Source of the DNA: Cymodocea nodosa
Taxonomy: Eukaryota; Streptophyta; Magnoliopsida; Alismatales; Cymodoceaceae
Direction of reading: 5' to 3'
Assembly: GCA_036874045.1 (NCBI GenBank)
Contig: CM072339.1
Location: forward strand, 7,199,501 to 7,263,500
Length of the DNA stretch: 64,000 bases
The notes under the pieces were generated by a model. The model saw only the letters and a list, made by a program, of their open reading frames with translations. It had not been told where the DNA came from and made no database searches. The stretch's first letter is position 1, and each line of letters starts with the position of its first letter. Below, one piece after another: positions 36,475-48,634 of this stretch. The position numbers and the translations under genes were made by a program.

Positions 36475-37219
36475 TTACCTTATGCACAGAATCTGAGTGC
36501 AACATAGTGCAATAGCAACATATTCAGCTTCTGTAGTAGAAAGTGCTACATAGTTTTGCTGTTTACTAAACCATGACACCAAATTGTTTCCTAATAATTG
36601 ACATGTGCCACTGATACTCTTTCTATCAGATTTAGATCCTGCATAATCAGCATCAGTATATCCAATAAGATCTATTGAACTATCCTTAGAATAATACAAT
36701 CTGAAATTTTTAGTTCCTTGTATATATCTAAATATTCTTTTAACTGCAATTAAGTGTGATTCCTTAGGATTGGATTGAAATCTAGCACAAACACACACAC
36801 CAAACATAATATCAGGTCTACTAGTAGTCAAATAAAGTAAAGAACCAATAATACTCCTGTATTTTCTTTGATCTATAGATTTTCCTATGTCATCAATATC
36901 TAACTTTAAAGTAGTACTCATAGGAGTTCCTCGAATCCTTGTATCATTAAAATTAAATTTCTTAAGCATTTCATCTGTATATTTTTCCTGATTTAAAAAT
37001 ATACCTTTATCCATTTATGACACTCAGCAAATTAAAACCTTGGTTTTCTACATATAGTACATTCAAAATAACACAAGTAAGAGTTATTTGAACATTGCCC
37101 ATACCTATGATTTTATCTTTGCTTTTGTTTCCAAATGTTACACTTCCTTTCATGGTATTTGTTAAATTTTGTAATAGACTTTTTTGTCCGGTCATGTGAC
37201 TTGATGCTCCACTGTCCAA
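36475..37219 (-). pseudogene. Protease and RNase H remnants of S2 pol
   Basis: Protease begins MDSGASSHMTG (37219), the Copia aspartic-protease active site, followed by NVLYVENQGFNLLSV. The RNase H side shows GSLLYLTTSRPDIMF, RIFRYIQGTKNF, GYTDADYAGSKSDRKS and ALSTTEAEYVA. Integrase and the RT core were not seen between them. Copia type, Sirevirus-like by context. Broken. Confidence 0.88.
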
Positions 37220-37516
37220 GATTCATTTTGATGTTGTTTCCTCCTACAACACAAATTAAGAAAAACTTTTTCTTGGTACCCAATGTTGTTGAGGACCAAG
37301 TTCATTAAACACATATTTCTTCTTTTTGTTTAAAAATAGTTTAACATTATCATTTATATTCTTATTAGTTGTAAGTACTATTAATTTATCATTAGCTTCA
37401 TACTCACATATAGCATTATTGCTTTTGCAATCATTCTTTTTGTTTTCCGATGTAGTACAATCAAGACCAAACAGATTTTTATTAGACGTTAATTTATTTT
37501 GGTCATGCTCATACAT

Positions 37517-39505
37517 TTAAGTAAGTTCATACCAAGATTTTGTACTTGTATTAACATTTTCCGTACATACAAAATCTTTTTCTACACAAGAATTTTTAGT
37601 TTTATCACATGTAGAATGAGTAAATGGTCTAATACCAGTGTATTGAATTACATACTTAGGTTTCTGAATTTTCAGTTTACTACAATTGTCTGAAATTTTA
37701 GAAACATTAGAAACTGAATTTCCAAAACTAGAAACAAGATTTTTAGAAACATTTATAGTCATGTTAGAAGTACAATTTGACAAATCACATTGATTTATAT
37801 TATTACTACATGATTCATCCCTTGAAATACCTACTTCTACATATTTATTACCTTGTTTCATAATAAAAGGAATTTTAGTCCTAGATTTACTTGAACTACA
37901 ACTAATAAATCCTTTATTGGCTTGAGATTCAGGATAATCAAATCCTAAGCCAAATTTATAAGACACCGCAGGGGTACTAGTTAGTTTGTCTAACTTAGTT
38001 TGACTTAAATTCCATTTCTCAATGGTAGAATTTAAATCTTGCTCTCTCAGTTTTAATTTATCTATCTCTAATTCAAGTTCATTTATATTGTTTCTCAACA
38101 TTTCATTTTCAGATTCTATCTTTAATTTTTCAGCATTTATATTCTGTATTTGTTCATGCAAGATACATTCATTAAATCTAAATTTTTGCAAATCTCTAGC
38201 ATGATTTTCATTATCACATTTAAACTTTTCTAAAGTAGTAGACAGGAAACAATTTTCTTCTTCCATAATGGATGAAGATTTTCTAATATTCTTATTTTCC
38301 AGTTTACATACTTTAAGTTTTTGTAATAATGCATGATAAGCACATAATAATTCATCAAAGTTGAAATCTGAATGACTTTCAGGATCAGATATTACCTCAG
38401 ACTCATCTGCCATGAAGCACACATGAGCAACGTCTTCTAACTCTTGTTCTCCTTCTGAATGTGAAGATTTTGATGCTGATTCCTTAGATTTAGACTCTTC
38501 AGACGTGTCATCCCAAGTCAGCTTCAAAGCATTTTTCTTGTAAAACTTTTTTTGAGTTTTCTGAGCCATCTTCTTCTGATTTGTTCTACTTTGCTTTTCA
38601 TTTTTCCTTATAGGAAAATCTAGAGAAAGATGTCTAGGTTTCTTACAATTGTAACATACATAATTTCTAGATGAAGAATTCTTGTCATTTAGTAATTTTG
38701 ACGTTGAGGGTTTATCATTTCTGTTGCTTTGCTGTTTCCTAGCTTTCCATGATTTCTTGAATTTCCTAGTTAGCAAAATCAAATCCTCGTTAGAATCAGT
38801 AGATATATCAGAATTGGAATTAATTTCAAAGGCTATTTCTTTCTTCATTTTTAGTTTGTCGTAACTCAGTGATTCATTTAATTGAACTTCATAAGTTGTT
38901 AAATTTCCTATAAGTTCATTCATAGTATAAACATTTAAATCTTGTGATTCCTCAATTGATGTTACTTTCTGAGACCATTTAGAACTTAGGGATCTAAGAA
39001 TTTTCCTCACCAAATCCTTCTGTTCAAAATTCTTTCCTAAACATTTTAAAGAGTTTATGATATCAAGAAATCTGGAAAACATCTTAGAAATATTTTCGTC
39101 TTCATGCATCTTAAAGAGTTCATACTTATGAATCAACATGTTTATTTTTGTCTCTTTAACTTGAGAAGTACCTTCATGTGAAACTTCTAATGTATGCCAC
39201 ACCTCATAAGCAGATTTATATGCTGACACTTTACTAAACTGTTCATAACTCAATGCACAAAATAAAATATTTAAGCCCTTAGCATTTAGAGTTTCATTTT
39301 CTTTTTTAATAATTGTCCAAGTATTATAAGGAGTAGTTAATGGAGTATATGGTTTAGAAATCATGAACCACAATTTAGGATCTATACTTTGAAGAAAAAT
39401 AGTCATCCTATATTTCCAATATTTAAAATGTATTCCATCAAATAAAGGAGGACGATTAAGATTTTGGCCTTCATATAAAGAAAAATTACCATTTCCAGTA
39501 GCCAT
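37517..39505 (-). CDS. Copia gag of S2, open reading frame of 662 residues
   Basis: Gag of the Sirevirus-like element. It starts MATGNGNFSLYEGQN at 39505 with the UBN2-type domain (residues ~10-190; YWKYRMTIFLQSIDPKLW, EGTSQVKETKINML). A zinc knuckle region follows near residue 290 (CYNCKKPRHLSLDF, lacking the last Cys seen in the S1 copy), then an acidic Ser-rich part (EESKSKESASKSSHSEG) and a long coiled coil (~400-510). It is unusually long for Copia gag, as in Sireviruses. A tail piece of the same gag continues at 37256-37516. The reading frame looks open, but the element as a whole is broken. Confidence 0.9.
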   Translation of the reverse strand: MATGNGNFSLYEGQNLNRPPLFDGIHFKYWKYRMTIFLQSIDPKLWFMISKPYTPLTTPYNTWTIIKKENETLNAKGLNILFCALSYEQFSKVSAYKSAYEVWHTLEVSHEGTSQVKETKINMLIHKYELFKMHEDENISKMFSRFLDIINSLKCLGKNFEQKDLVRKILRSLSSKWSQKVTSIEESQDLNVYTMNELIGNLTTYEVQLNESLSYDKLKMKKEIAFEINSNSDISTDSNEDLILLTRKFKKSWKARKQQSNRNDKPSTSKLLNDKNSSSRNYVCYNCKKPRHLSLDFPIRKNEKQSRTNQKKMAQKTQKKFYKKNALKLTWDDTSEESKSKESASKSSHSEGEQELEDVAHVCFMADESEVISDPESHSDFNFDELLCAYHALLQKLKVCKLENKNIRKSSSIMEEENCFLSTTLEKFKCDNENHARDLQKFRFNECILHEQIQNINAEKLKIESENEMLRNNINELELEIDKLKLREQDLNSTIEKWNLSQTKLDKLTSTPAVSYKFGLGFDYPESQANKGFISCSSSKSRTKIPFIMKQGNKYVEVGISRDESCSNNINQCDLSNCTSNMTINVSKNLVSSFGNSVSNVSKISDNCSKLKIQKPKYVIQYTGIRPFTHSTCDKTKNSCVEKDFVCTENVNTSTKSWYELT

Positions 39506-39691
39506 TTTACCTTAGATTTTTCAACCTATTTGATTTTAAACAGTCTAAAAACTTTAAAACAACTTGAGTCTTAAATCAAGAGAGTTAAACGTATGCTCAG
39601 ATATTAATTTCTGTTTAAAAACAAGGAAGGTAGAATAAGCAATGATATTAAATAAGTTGGTATCGATTTTATATGAAAGATTATTAATCAT

Positions 39692-39703
39692 GCTTTGATA
39701 CCA
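39692..39703 (-). other. Primer binding site of S2
   Basis: TGGTATCAAAGC on the minus strand, the initiator-Met-tRNA type, two bases from the 5' LTR. Confidence 0.9.
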
Positions 39704-39705
39704 CT

Positions 39706-41459
39706 TGTAGGATCGTATAGCTACACAAGAGGGGCGTGAATTGTGTATTTTTAATATTTTCTGAAATATAATTGAAACTTTAAAACTCAAAAACAAGTCG
39801 AGACATTGTTTTCATAAAATAATTTTTATTCAAGTTTTCAATTACAATATACAATTCAATTCTCCTCAGAAATTGTAGATGCAATTATAACTCGATACCA
39901 TGTATCATCTAAACAATTTCATAACTACAAATAGAGAAAACTAATTTGCAGAATTTAAAACATTTCTCCCTGTTTGAGATATTTCTTCTTCTTCTTTCTT
40001 CTTCAACAATTCTTCAGTGACGAATATCTTGTCTTTTTATGCTTCACCGAATTTGCTTTCTTCTAATACTTCAAATCTTTAGTGACAAAATTCTTACCTT
40101 TTTATGCTTCACTGAATCTTGTTCCACTTGTGAGATTTTTCCCGAAGATGTGTTTTTGATCCTTGAAAAAGATTTTTCTTTAGGTGTGCAGGGATGGTTT
40201 GATCCTTGAAAAGATTTTTTGTTTTACGTGCAAGGATGGTTTGATCAATGAGAATTCTATGCCTTTTATACTGTATCTTCGTTTCATGCATATCCTTCAC
40301 GTTTAACCACTACCAGTTTTCCACTTCTCCACGTCTTTTCTTTTTCCTTCATCGAAACACACACGTTCTAACCCACGTTTATATTTCAAATTTTCTTTAA
40401 TCATTAGTCCTGGATTTCTAAAAAATTTACTGCAAAATAAACTTACTCGTCCAAAATTTTTTCATCTGTGTAATAAGAAGTCGTTACTTTAATGTTAACT
40501 AAATGAGTAACACAAGTATATATATATAACTTAACATTTCTAACTTAACGAGTTCACCATGTGCCATTTCACATGATAAGTACTGTAACTAACTTAACGA
40601 ACTAAGTCTGTGGTGTTATGCTAACTCAACGAACCAGCTTAACCCTTCTTTCGGAAGGTTAAACGATAACTCACCGAAAACAGTTTAAGTTTCGGATAGT
40701 TACAAATGTAAGTCACTGAAAAACTCTTTATATTATAAAACTAGTGAGACATGTGTTAAGACCTGAAAACATGACTTAAGTTACCTTTCGGATAGTTACG
40801 ACTGTAAGTCTCTGAAAAAAAAACTTTAACTCACCGATTTAGTAATAAACAAATGTTTTTATAGTAAGAATTTTATCACGTGCAAAAATAACAACTTAAG
40901 TTTATAACGTTAACCTAATGCATTGCCTTAGTGTTCAATATAGCAACTCAACGTGTTTAGTTATGTTAACTTAACGAGTTAAACATGTGCACCTCACGTG
41001 ATACAATACAACATTCGTAACTTATAATTTCACCACGTGTATAACACTAACTTAACGAGTTCATCTCTTCTTTTACTCACTAACTTAACGAGTTATCACG
41101 TGACCTATTTTAACCTTTAAGCCTCTAACTTAACGAGTTCTCGCGTGACCTCTATACAAACAAAACTCTAACTTAACGAGTTGTCTAAACGTGCACTATT
41201 CATGATACAGAAGATATAACTTTAAAACATATCATGCTTTTCAATAAAAACACACATTAACTTAACATTTAGCTAAATGAGAAATTAATGCAATGAAACG
41301 ACTAGTTATTAACTTCAGATCCAATACAGACAAGTATTTATATCAGTAAGCTTTTTCTGTATTAATTGATGATTTTAATTTCTTTTCACAAGCAATAGCA
41401 ATTGAGAAAATATGATTATTTTCATTCAGCACACATCATCAACACAAAAATACTCAACA
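39706..41459 (-). repeat. 5' LTR of S2
   Basis: 1754 bp, partner of 30109-31861, about 4% different in the stretches compared. The TATA box is at about 40259-40271. M1 motifs at 40545-40640 and 40950-41190, M2 at 40660-40820. Confidence 0.96.
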
Positions 41460-41464
41460 ATTGT

Positions 41465-41908
41465 AACTCAACGAAGTTAGTCCGTGGAGTTAGCAAATAG
41501 TAACCGAAGCTAGTCTGTTGAGTTAACTATAACTCAATGAGGTTAGTTCATGGATTAAGCTGAATGGTTATTCTTTCAGCCATGAACAAAACTTCGTGGG
41601 TTTAGTGGTTACTGAAATTTGAAATTAGAAGTAGAACATGTATCCATAAAAATAGGAACCATACTACACATTACAAGACACGTTCTTGCAATGAGATTCA
41701 TTTGCTTTATGGACGTGCATTATAAATATAGAACAGAATGTTATTTATGAATTACCAGCACTTTTGAAAGAAAAGAAAATTCGTTGGGGAAGTAGAAGGA
41801 GAAGTAGTTGATTCAACTTCATCCGTCAACAACTATTTACTAAGTACAAAGCTTCAGACTGGTATGTAATTAATCTTCTGCTATTTTACTTTATGTAAGA
41901 GTTTATGA
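41465..41908 (+). other. Leader upstream of gag in G1
   Basis: Noncoding; it continues from 30108 once S2 is set aside. M1 motifs at 41465-41555. Then about 350 bases match the leader at 19367-19735 in reverse. A GGTATGTAATT donor-like sequence lies near 41861, shortly before the gag ATG at 55018. Its last five bases, TATGA, are duplicated at 55017 by insertion of Copia D. Confidence 0.75.
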
Positions 41909-42266
41909 TGTTGATTTCTTAACAGATCGTTTAGTTAACCTTCTATGACACGATACTGAAACACTCAACTCTAAACTCACTGATGCTAGATGCTAGGAGT
42001 GAAGAGTAAGAGAAGAAATAATATAGAGAAGAAACATGATTTACGTGGTTCAGCAACAGTCTACGTCTTAAGAGAGTTGAGGGTTCCTTATGAGCTTCGG
42101 CACAATCAACTACAATGTTTTACAACATCATAAAGGTTTATATACTACCCAACTTAGGGTTTATAAACCTTTAATTACATACAAGCCATTACAGTAGAGA
42201 AACAATGCTTCGGAGAAGAGGCTATTAATTTTCGAGCCTTATCTTCTTAACTCTCCGAAATCTACA

Positions 42267-42574
42267 TGTTATGCAAAGAGAAGTGCGGAAAGGGAGAAGC
42301 TTGGACTCATGGAGAAGAAAGAAGAAGACAAATGGAAATAAACGTGTGAAACAACTACAAAAATACCAAGGTTTAACGTGGTTCCCCAATTGGGTACGTC
42401 CACGGATGGAGCTCAACTGAATGATTCTCTTTGGGTGATCACAAAGGGCTACAAGATTCATCTCTTACAATAAGCACACATTGGGGGTCTATTTATAACA
42501 TTTGTGTACCCCCAAGTGGCTAAGGACAAAACTACCCCTATGTGTAACAAACTAATTCAAGACACATAATAACA
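42267..42574 (-). repeat. 3' LTR of E
   Basis: 308 bp, TGTTATTATGTG ... GCATAACA. TATAAATA on the minus strand at about 42490-42498 is the likely TATA box. The polypurine tract CAAGGCAAGGTGGAGA lies just beyond, at 42575-42590. Confidence 0.95.
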
Positions 42575-42921
42575 ATCTCCACCTTGCCTTGAATTTACAA
42601 ACTCCACCTAGAACCAAACAAATTTCCATCTTCAAAAGACCTGAAGGGTCAACTATAAGCAAACACATTAAGTAAGTCTAAGCAATGCTTAAACTTGCTT
42701 TCAAGAACGCCTTTCGTAAACATATCAGCTGGATTGTCATGTGTGTTGATCTTCAAAATCTTCACGCGATCTTCTGTTCTAAGAAAGTGATAACGAACAT
42801 CAATGTGCTTTGTCCTGTCATGAAACACATTGTCCTTCGTTAAGTTGATGGCACTAAGACTGTCACAGAAAATTTCTGCTTTATTATATCGCAGACCAAA
42901 GTCTCCAAGTAACCCCTTTAG

Positions 42922-45702
42922 CTAAATACCTTCTTTTGCAGCTTCTGTCATCGCCATATACTTCGCCTCTATGGTGGATAAAGATACAGTAGGCTGTAGA
43001 GTAGATTTCCAACTAATAATGGAATCTGCCAATGTGAAGACATATCCTGTTAAGGATCTACGTTGATCAACATTACCTGCAAAATCTGAAACAGAATATC
43101 TAGCTACACTACAGTTATGTTTAACACCATAAGTCAGTCCTACATTAGACGTGCCCTTCAAGTACCTAAAGATCTTTTTCACGGCCTGCCAATGACTCTT
43201 CCCTGGATTTGACATAAACCTGCTTACAACACTAAGAGGGTAAGCAAGATCCGAACGAGTACAAACCATGACATACATAAGACTGCCAACTGCCTGTGAA
43301 TATGGAACTTTTTTCATGTACTCTTTTTCAGATTGCGTCTAAGGTGCCATAGCAACTGATAATCGTAGGTTCCTATCATAGGGCGTTTTGATGGCCTTGC
43401 TTGAAGTCATGCCAAACCTGCTCAAAATCTTCAGAACATAATTGTGCTAATGGAGAAATAATCTTCCAATGTTCCTATCACGATAAATCTCCATCCCAAG
43501 GATTTTACCTGCCGGTCCTAAATCCTTCATTGCAAATTTAGATTTCAATGTGTCTTTCAAAACCTGTATTTCATTGACATCTTTGGCTGCAATAAAAATG
43601 TCATCCACATACAAGAGCAAGTAAACAAATTCTTCTTTAATTTGTTTAATATAGACACATGAATCAAAACTACTTCTAACAAAACCAACATCAATGATAA
43701 AAGAATCAAATCTTTTATACCACTGCCTGGGAGACTGTTTCAGCCCATACAAAGATTTCTGAAGCTTACAAATGAGGTCTGATCTACCTCTTTCTGTAAA
43801 ACCTGTTGGCTGTTCCATCCAGATGTCCTCATCTAAATCACCATGCAAGAAAGTTGTTTTCCCATCCAACTGTTCAAGTTCTAATTCCTTTACTACAACA
43901 ATTGCTAAAAGGACTCGAATGGAGGTGTGTCTAACTATTGGAGCAAAAACTTCATTGAAGTCCACACCCTCCTTCTGTGAAAACTCTTTTGTTACCAATC
44001 TTGCCTTATATTATATTCTAAGGTTGCCCTGCATTCCTAATTTCCTTTTGAACACCCACTTGCAACCAACAATATTTCTGTCCTTGGGACGTTTTACCAA
44101 CTCCCAAGTCCTATTCTTATGCAAAGATTGTAGTTCTTCTTGCATAGCTCCCAACCAATGTACAACTTCTGGTCCACTAATGGCAGCATCAAAACTAGGT
44201 GGGTCAGCATCCTCCACCTCACCAGCTACCTATAGGGCAAAAGCGACCATATTATTGTAGCCATACCTCTGTGGAGGGTGAACATCCCTCCTAGGACGAT
44301 CTCTAGCAACACACCTTGAACATGTGTCCTCAACAAATTCATCTCCTCAATTATCTTCTAAAATCAAACGTTGATCTGTATCAATAGGAACAGACTGATC
44401 AGATATCAACGGTTGATTCAAATCAAGCTCCACCTGCTCAGGAGTACTAGGTGGATTCAAAGCAGTTGGGTTTTCTTTCTTGTGCATCAAAGAAACCTCA
44501 TCAAAGGTAACATCCCTGCTATGAATGACCTTTCTTGTTTCTTTATCATATATCCTATATCTTTTTACTCTCATTCCATATCCCACAAAGATGCCTTCCT
44601 TGGCACGCGGCTCCAATTTACCATGATTCACATGGTAATACGCAGGACATCCAAATACTTTTAATTTGGAATAGTTAGCCGCTTTATCCATCCATACTTC
44701 ATAAGGGATCTTGTCGCCAATTGCATTAGATGGTGACCTATTCACCAAATAGGAGGCTGTGTTAATAGCTTCAGCCCAAAAACATTTTTCCAGCCCAGCA
44801 TGAGAGAACATACACCTAGCTCTCTCCAACAACGTCCTATTAAGACGTTCTGCAACTCCATTCTGTTGTGGAGTTCCCTTGATAGTATAATGCCTAGTTA
44901 TGCCTACATCTATGCAAAAAATGTCAAATTCATTTGAGCAAAATTCTAAACCATTATCTATTCTCAAGTATTTTACTTTCCTCCCTACTTGGTTTTCAAC
45001 AATAGCCTTCCATTGTTTAAAGTTCTTGAAGGCCTCACTCTTATGTTTCATAACGAAAACCCAAGTCATATGACTAAAGTCATCAACAATGGAGAGAAAA
45101 TACTTAGAACTTGCTAAAGAGAGTTGTTGAGATGGTCCCCAACAATCTACATGGACATAATCCAACTTCCCCTTGGTAGAATGTTTTGCTCTTCCAAAGG
45201 AAACACGTTTCTATTTCCCATAGATACAATGCCTGCATAAATCAATATTTGTAAAGATATGACCATCTAACCTGCCAAGTGTATTGAGCTTCTGCATTCC
45301 CTTTAGGCCCAAATGTCCCAACCTGGAATGCCAAATAGCTGACATAGATTGTTGATCACTTATTGTCGCAGCTACCGATCCAATGATAGGTTTGCCCTGA
45401 AGAATGTATAAAGGTCCATCCTTGATTCCCTTCATTATAACTAGGGAACCTTTCAAAATGTGAAGTTTACCTTCTCCACCTGAAAAATTGAAACTTTTCT
45501 GATCAAGAGCCATTAGTGAAATAAGGCTCTTGCCCAACCTTTGCATATGCCAAACATTCTCCAAGACTTTGATAGTCCCATCATGCATCCTGAATCTGAC
45601 AGATTTAACACTTGTTCTGTCACAAACATCATTATCTACTAAAGTGACCTGTCCACCATCTACCTCCTCATATGTATGGAAATATTCTCTGTTGGGAGTC
45701 AT
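42922..45702 (-). pseudogene. pol of E: protease, integrase, RT, RNase H
   Basis: From the 5' side: protease end and GAG-pre-integrase (45211-45702: WHMQRLGKSLISL, IWHSRLGHLGLKGMQKL, CRHCIYGK); integrase core (44347-45165: YVHVDCWGPSQ, VDDFSHMTWVFVMKHKS, IDNGLEFCS, GTPQQNGVAERLNRTLLERARCM); RT (43447-44217: WLGAMQEELQSLHKN, KSLYGLKQSPRQWYKRFD, YVDDIFIAA); and RNase H (42922-43317: GSLMYVMVCTRSDLAY, SWKSTLQPTVSLST). The family is TNT1/Tork-like by these motifs. Integrase remains open over 270 residues. About six breaks in all. Confidence 0.92.
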
Positions 45703-45729
45703 ATGATGTGATGCACTAGAATCTATAAT

Positions 45730-46572
45730 TCAACTATGATCGGAGTAAACACTACAGCATACAGTAAGGGAGAAATCACAGTAAGACCCTGAGTCTCCAT
45801 TTTCAACGACTGTTGCATTTCCCTTAATCATCAATTTAGGGTAGTTTACCTTCCAATGCCTCTTTTCCTTGCAATAATTGTAAGTGTCCTTGGAAAATCT
45901 ACCTCTGGACTTACTTCTGCCTCTACGCCTGTTGTCTCTTTTACTTTGACGTCCTCTAGACTCTAAATGATGCACTGTCAAACTTGATCCGCCAGCATCA
46001 TTGCTACCATGTGTAGCCAAATGTCTCAATTCTCGAGAATGAATACTTGATCTTACCTCCTCCAAGGTAATAGAATCTTTGCCAACCACAGAAGATTGCA
46101 CAAAATTCTCAAAGGAGAGAGGAAGAGATACCAATAAGATGAGAGTAGCATCCTCATCTTCCATAGTAACACCAATGTTCCTCAACTCCATGAGAATGGT
46201 GTTGAGCTGATCCAAATGTTGCTTCAATGGTGTACCTTCCTTCATTCTTAGAGAGAACAGCCTTTGCTTCAACAACAGCTTATTCGTAAGAGACTTAGTC
46301 ATATACAGAGATTCTAACTTATTCCAAAGACCCAAAGCTGTATTTTCATCTGCTACCTCAATGATTATCTCATCTGATAAACTTAGCAGAATAGTCAAAT
46401 GTGCCTTCTCCTCTTGCTGTTCAAATTCAGCAGACTTCTTATCTAGGGTTGTCTCCACATTTAAGGGAGTCCAAATACCTTGTTGTTTCAAAAGTGCTTT
46501 CATCTTAATCTGCCACAAACTAAAGTTGTCCTTGCCATTGAACTTTTCAACTTTCAAGGCTAAAAATGCCAT
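45730..46572 (-). pseudogene. gag of E
   Basis: Copia gag, likely starting at the ATG at 46572 (MAFLALKVEKFNGKDNF), because the family signature KFNGKDNFSLWQ follows at once, although the frame is open to 46626. UBN2 domain (WNKLESLYMTKSLTNKLLLK, LPLSFENFVQSSV), then a basic RGRSKSRGRF stretch. The zinc knuckle at the end is degenerate (NYCKEKRHWKVNY). Nearly full length for a Tork gag. Confidence 0.85.
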
Positions 46573-47466
46573 GACAGTAGAACAACACAAACACAACAAG
46601 CAAATACCAAAGAATTCAGACAACAAATAAGCACAAAATTTGCTATCCCAAAGCTGCGAATGAATCTTTCATTCAAAATATCCCAACTAGCAAATGCAGC
46701 TACCAAATTCAAAAGATCACTCGCAAAGAATCCCAAACAAACAAAGATGAGCCAAGATTACACGTATTGTCTCAAAATTCCCAAAGAACTTCAAAGAATT
46801 CCAAAGAACTGCTAAAGAATTCCAAAGAACTTACCACACTTGATCTACCCAAAAAAGGCCGAAAAAGAATTCCACAAAATCACAACAACAAACTTCAAAA
46901 GTTATGATAGGAATTCTTATTACTCGTTTCACCAACGTAGAAACGACAGATGACCAAGTGCACGTTATCAAATTCAAGATCGCAGGCATCAAACAAGAAT
47001 TCCAACCACGGATGCTTTGTCACGAACACAAGTCATGAGCAAACCACGAGCGCTGGTGTCGAATGAAGAACGCAAGCGTTGATACGTGAACGTTGACGTC
47101 GAGTGGAACGCGAGCGATCACGCACGGGTGTTGGCGCAGGCAATGACGCAGACGAATGCACGCAAGCACTAGCGTTGGGTGAGGATGTGAGCGATCGCGC
47201 GTGGGCACTGGCGTGGACAAAGACGTAGGTGCTGGCGCTGGCAAAGATGCAGACGATCGTGTAGGCAAGAACATGGGTGAATGCGCGCGTTGGGCGCGGG
47301 TGTTGGGCACGAGCGTCGGGCGTCAGGCGTGGGCGTTAGGCGTGGGTGTTGGGCACGGGCGTCGGGCGTTGGGCATGGGTGTTGAGTGCAAGCGTCGGCT
47401 CGTGCGTTGGCCAAGATCTTTCTTTTCTTCTTTCAAGACTAATCCACTGCCAACTCCTCAAGCTTT
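46573..47466 (-). repeat. GC-rich repeat leader of E
   Basis: Region between primer site and gag. 47020-47420 is strikingly GC- and CpG-rich in an AT-rich neighbourhood and made of degenerate repeats of GCGTTGGGCGTGGGTGTTGG type. The rest (46630-47000) is ordinary sequence with several short repeats of AAAGAATTCCAAAGAACTT. Translations of the GC-rich part are low-complexity and not credible genes. Confidence 0.75.
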
Positions 47467-47478
47467 GCTCTGATACCA
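47467..47478 (-). other. Primer binding site of E
   Basis: TGGTATCAGAGC, exact initiator-Met-tRNA type, two bases from the 5' LTR. Confidence 0.93.
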
Positions 47479-47480
47479 CT

Positions 47481-47788
47481 TGTTATGCGAAGAGAAGTGC
47501 GGAAAGGGAGAAGTTTGGACTCGTGGAGAAGAAAGAAGAAGACAAATGGAAATAAACTTGTGAAACAACTGCAAAAACACCAAGGTTTAATGTGGTTCCC
47601 CAATTGGGTACGTCTACGGATGGAGCTAAACTAAATGATTCTCTCTAGGTGATCACAAAGGGATACAAGATTCATCTCTTACAATAAGCACACGTTGGGG
47701 GTTTATTTATAACATTTGTGTACCCCCAAGTGGCTAAGGACAAAGCTACCCCCATGTGTAACAAACTAATTCAAGACACATAATAACA
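47481..47788 (-). repeat. 5' LTR of E
   Basis: 308 bp, partner of 42267-42574. The TATA-like TATAAATA is at about 47704-47712 on the minus strand. Confidence 0.95.
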
Positions 47789-48396
47789 CTACAACGTTTC
47801 GGATAGTTACAAACTTAACTATCCGAAGAGAATATTCTTTCTGAATGGTGGTACAATACTAGGTTAACTATCTGAGAGATTCTGTATTTCAGACAGTTAC
47901 AGACTTAATTATCTGAAAAGTCACTTACTTTTCTCTCTCTATCCTTTTGGAAGGTTATGTTGATAACTCACTGAAAACTACATGTCTTTCGGATAGTTAT
48001 ACCTTAACTATCCGAAAACTCACTTAAGTATTTTTTCAGGCATTTCGAAAGGTTCTAACGATAACCCTCCGAAAAACTCATGAACTTTGGATAGTTACTA
48101 CCTAACTATCCGAAGATCCACTTAAGTCACTGCTTTCCGGATATTTGGCTTCTTAACTATCCGAAGATTCACTTAAGTGTCCTTTAAGTCATTTCAGATA
48201 GTTACAACTTAACTCTCCGAAATCTTCTGACTTTCGGATAGTTAACTCAAAGCCTCCGACTTAACTTTTATTTTCCGATACTTAGGTCTGTAACCTATCG
48301 AAAATATATAACTACCGGATACTTACTGCTAACAAGCTTCCGATTGAACATAGACTACTTGTGGCATACTCCACACTTGTAATACTTGCCCTAACA

Positions 48397-48410
48397 ATCT
48401 CCCACTTGAA
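48397..48410 (-). other. Polypurine tract of D
   Basis: TTCAAGTGGGAGAT on the minus strand, next to the 3' LTR start TGTTAGGGC. Confidence 0.8.
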
Positions 48411-48634
48411 GTTTATCACAATGATTGAAAGAAAAAATCAATCTCTACACTCGGCTTACAGATTATTGCAACTATTGCTCAAATAATCATCAACTCTTCA
48501 TCTCCTTCTACTTTTCAATTTTTTAGGAGACCAATTAATGCCATACAGAGCCTTAATTTCTATAGATTCAGAACTTTGGTTAGCATATCTACTGCTTTTT
48601 CAGATCCAGCAATCTTCTAAAGATCTAACCTATT

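Larger units (their letters stand above)
30109..41459 (-). mobile_element. Sirevirus-like Copia element S2, both LTRs
   Basis: 11.35 kb, with LTRs of 1753 and 1754 bp and a perfect target-site duplication ATTGT (30104-30108 and 41460-41464). Parts on the minus strand: 5' LTR (39706-41459), primer site, gag, protease, RNase H end of pol, a noncoding block, additional ORF, polypurine tracts, 3' LTR (30109-31861). Integrase and the RT core were not seen. LTRs differ by roughly 4% in the parts compared, so this is probably a fairly young insertion of 1-2 million years at typical plant rates. Broken in pol and the additional ORF (about five or six breaks); gag looks open. It lies in the leader of G1. 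Confidence 0.95.
42267..47788 (-). mobile_element. Copia element E (Tork/TNT1-like), nested in LTR of D
   Basis: 5522 bp with 308-bp LTRs (42267-42574, 47481-47788) and a perfect target-site duplication CTACA (42262-42266, 47789-47793). By hand count the LTRs differ at 17 of 308 sites, 14 of them transitions, as expected of methylated DNA; at 1.3e-8 per site per year this is about 2 million years. Minus-strand parts: LTR, primer site, GC-rich leader, gag, protease, integrase, RT, RNase H, purine tract, LTR. All domains are seen in order, but there are about six to eight breaks. Confidence 0.95.
41909..48396 (-). repeat. 3' LTR of D, split by Copia E
   Basis: LTR sequence at 41909-42266 and 47794-48396, about 961 bp in all. 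TGTTAGGGCAAG ... AAATCAACA in element orientation. Dense M2 array at 47805-48300 (TTTCGGATAGTTA, TAACTATCCGAA, ACTTAAGT). CTACA is duplicated around E. Confidence 0.93.

Noticed and set aside
30109-41459. Two separate Copia elements with one LTR each
   Set aside because: The perfect ATTGT duplication, the primer site by one LTR and the polypurine tract by the other show a single element.
47020-47555. Pro/Ala/Arg- or Gly-rich proteins on both strands
   Set aside because: Both strands are open because the sequence is a GC-rich repeat; the translations are low-complexity and differ by frame.
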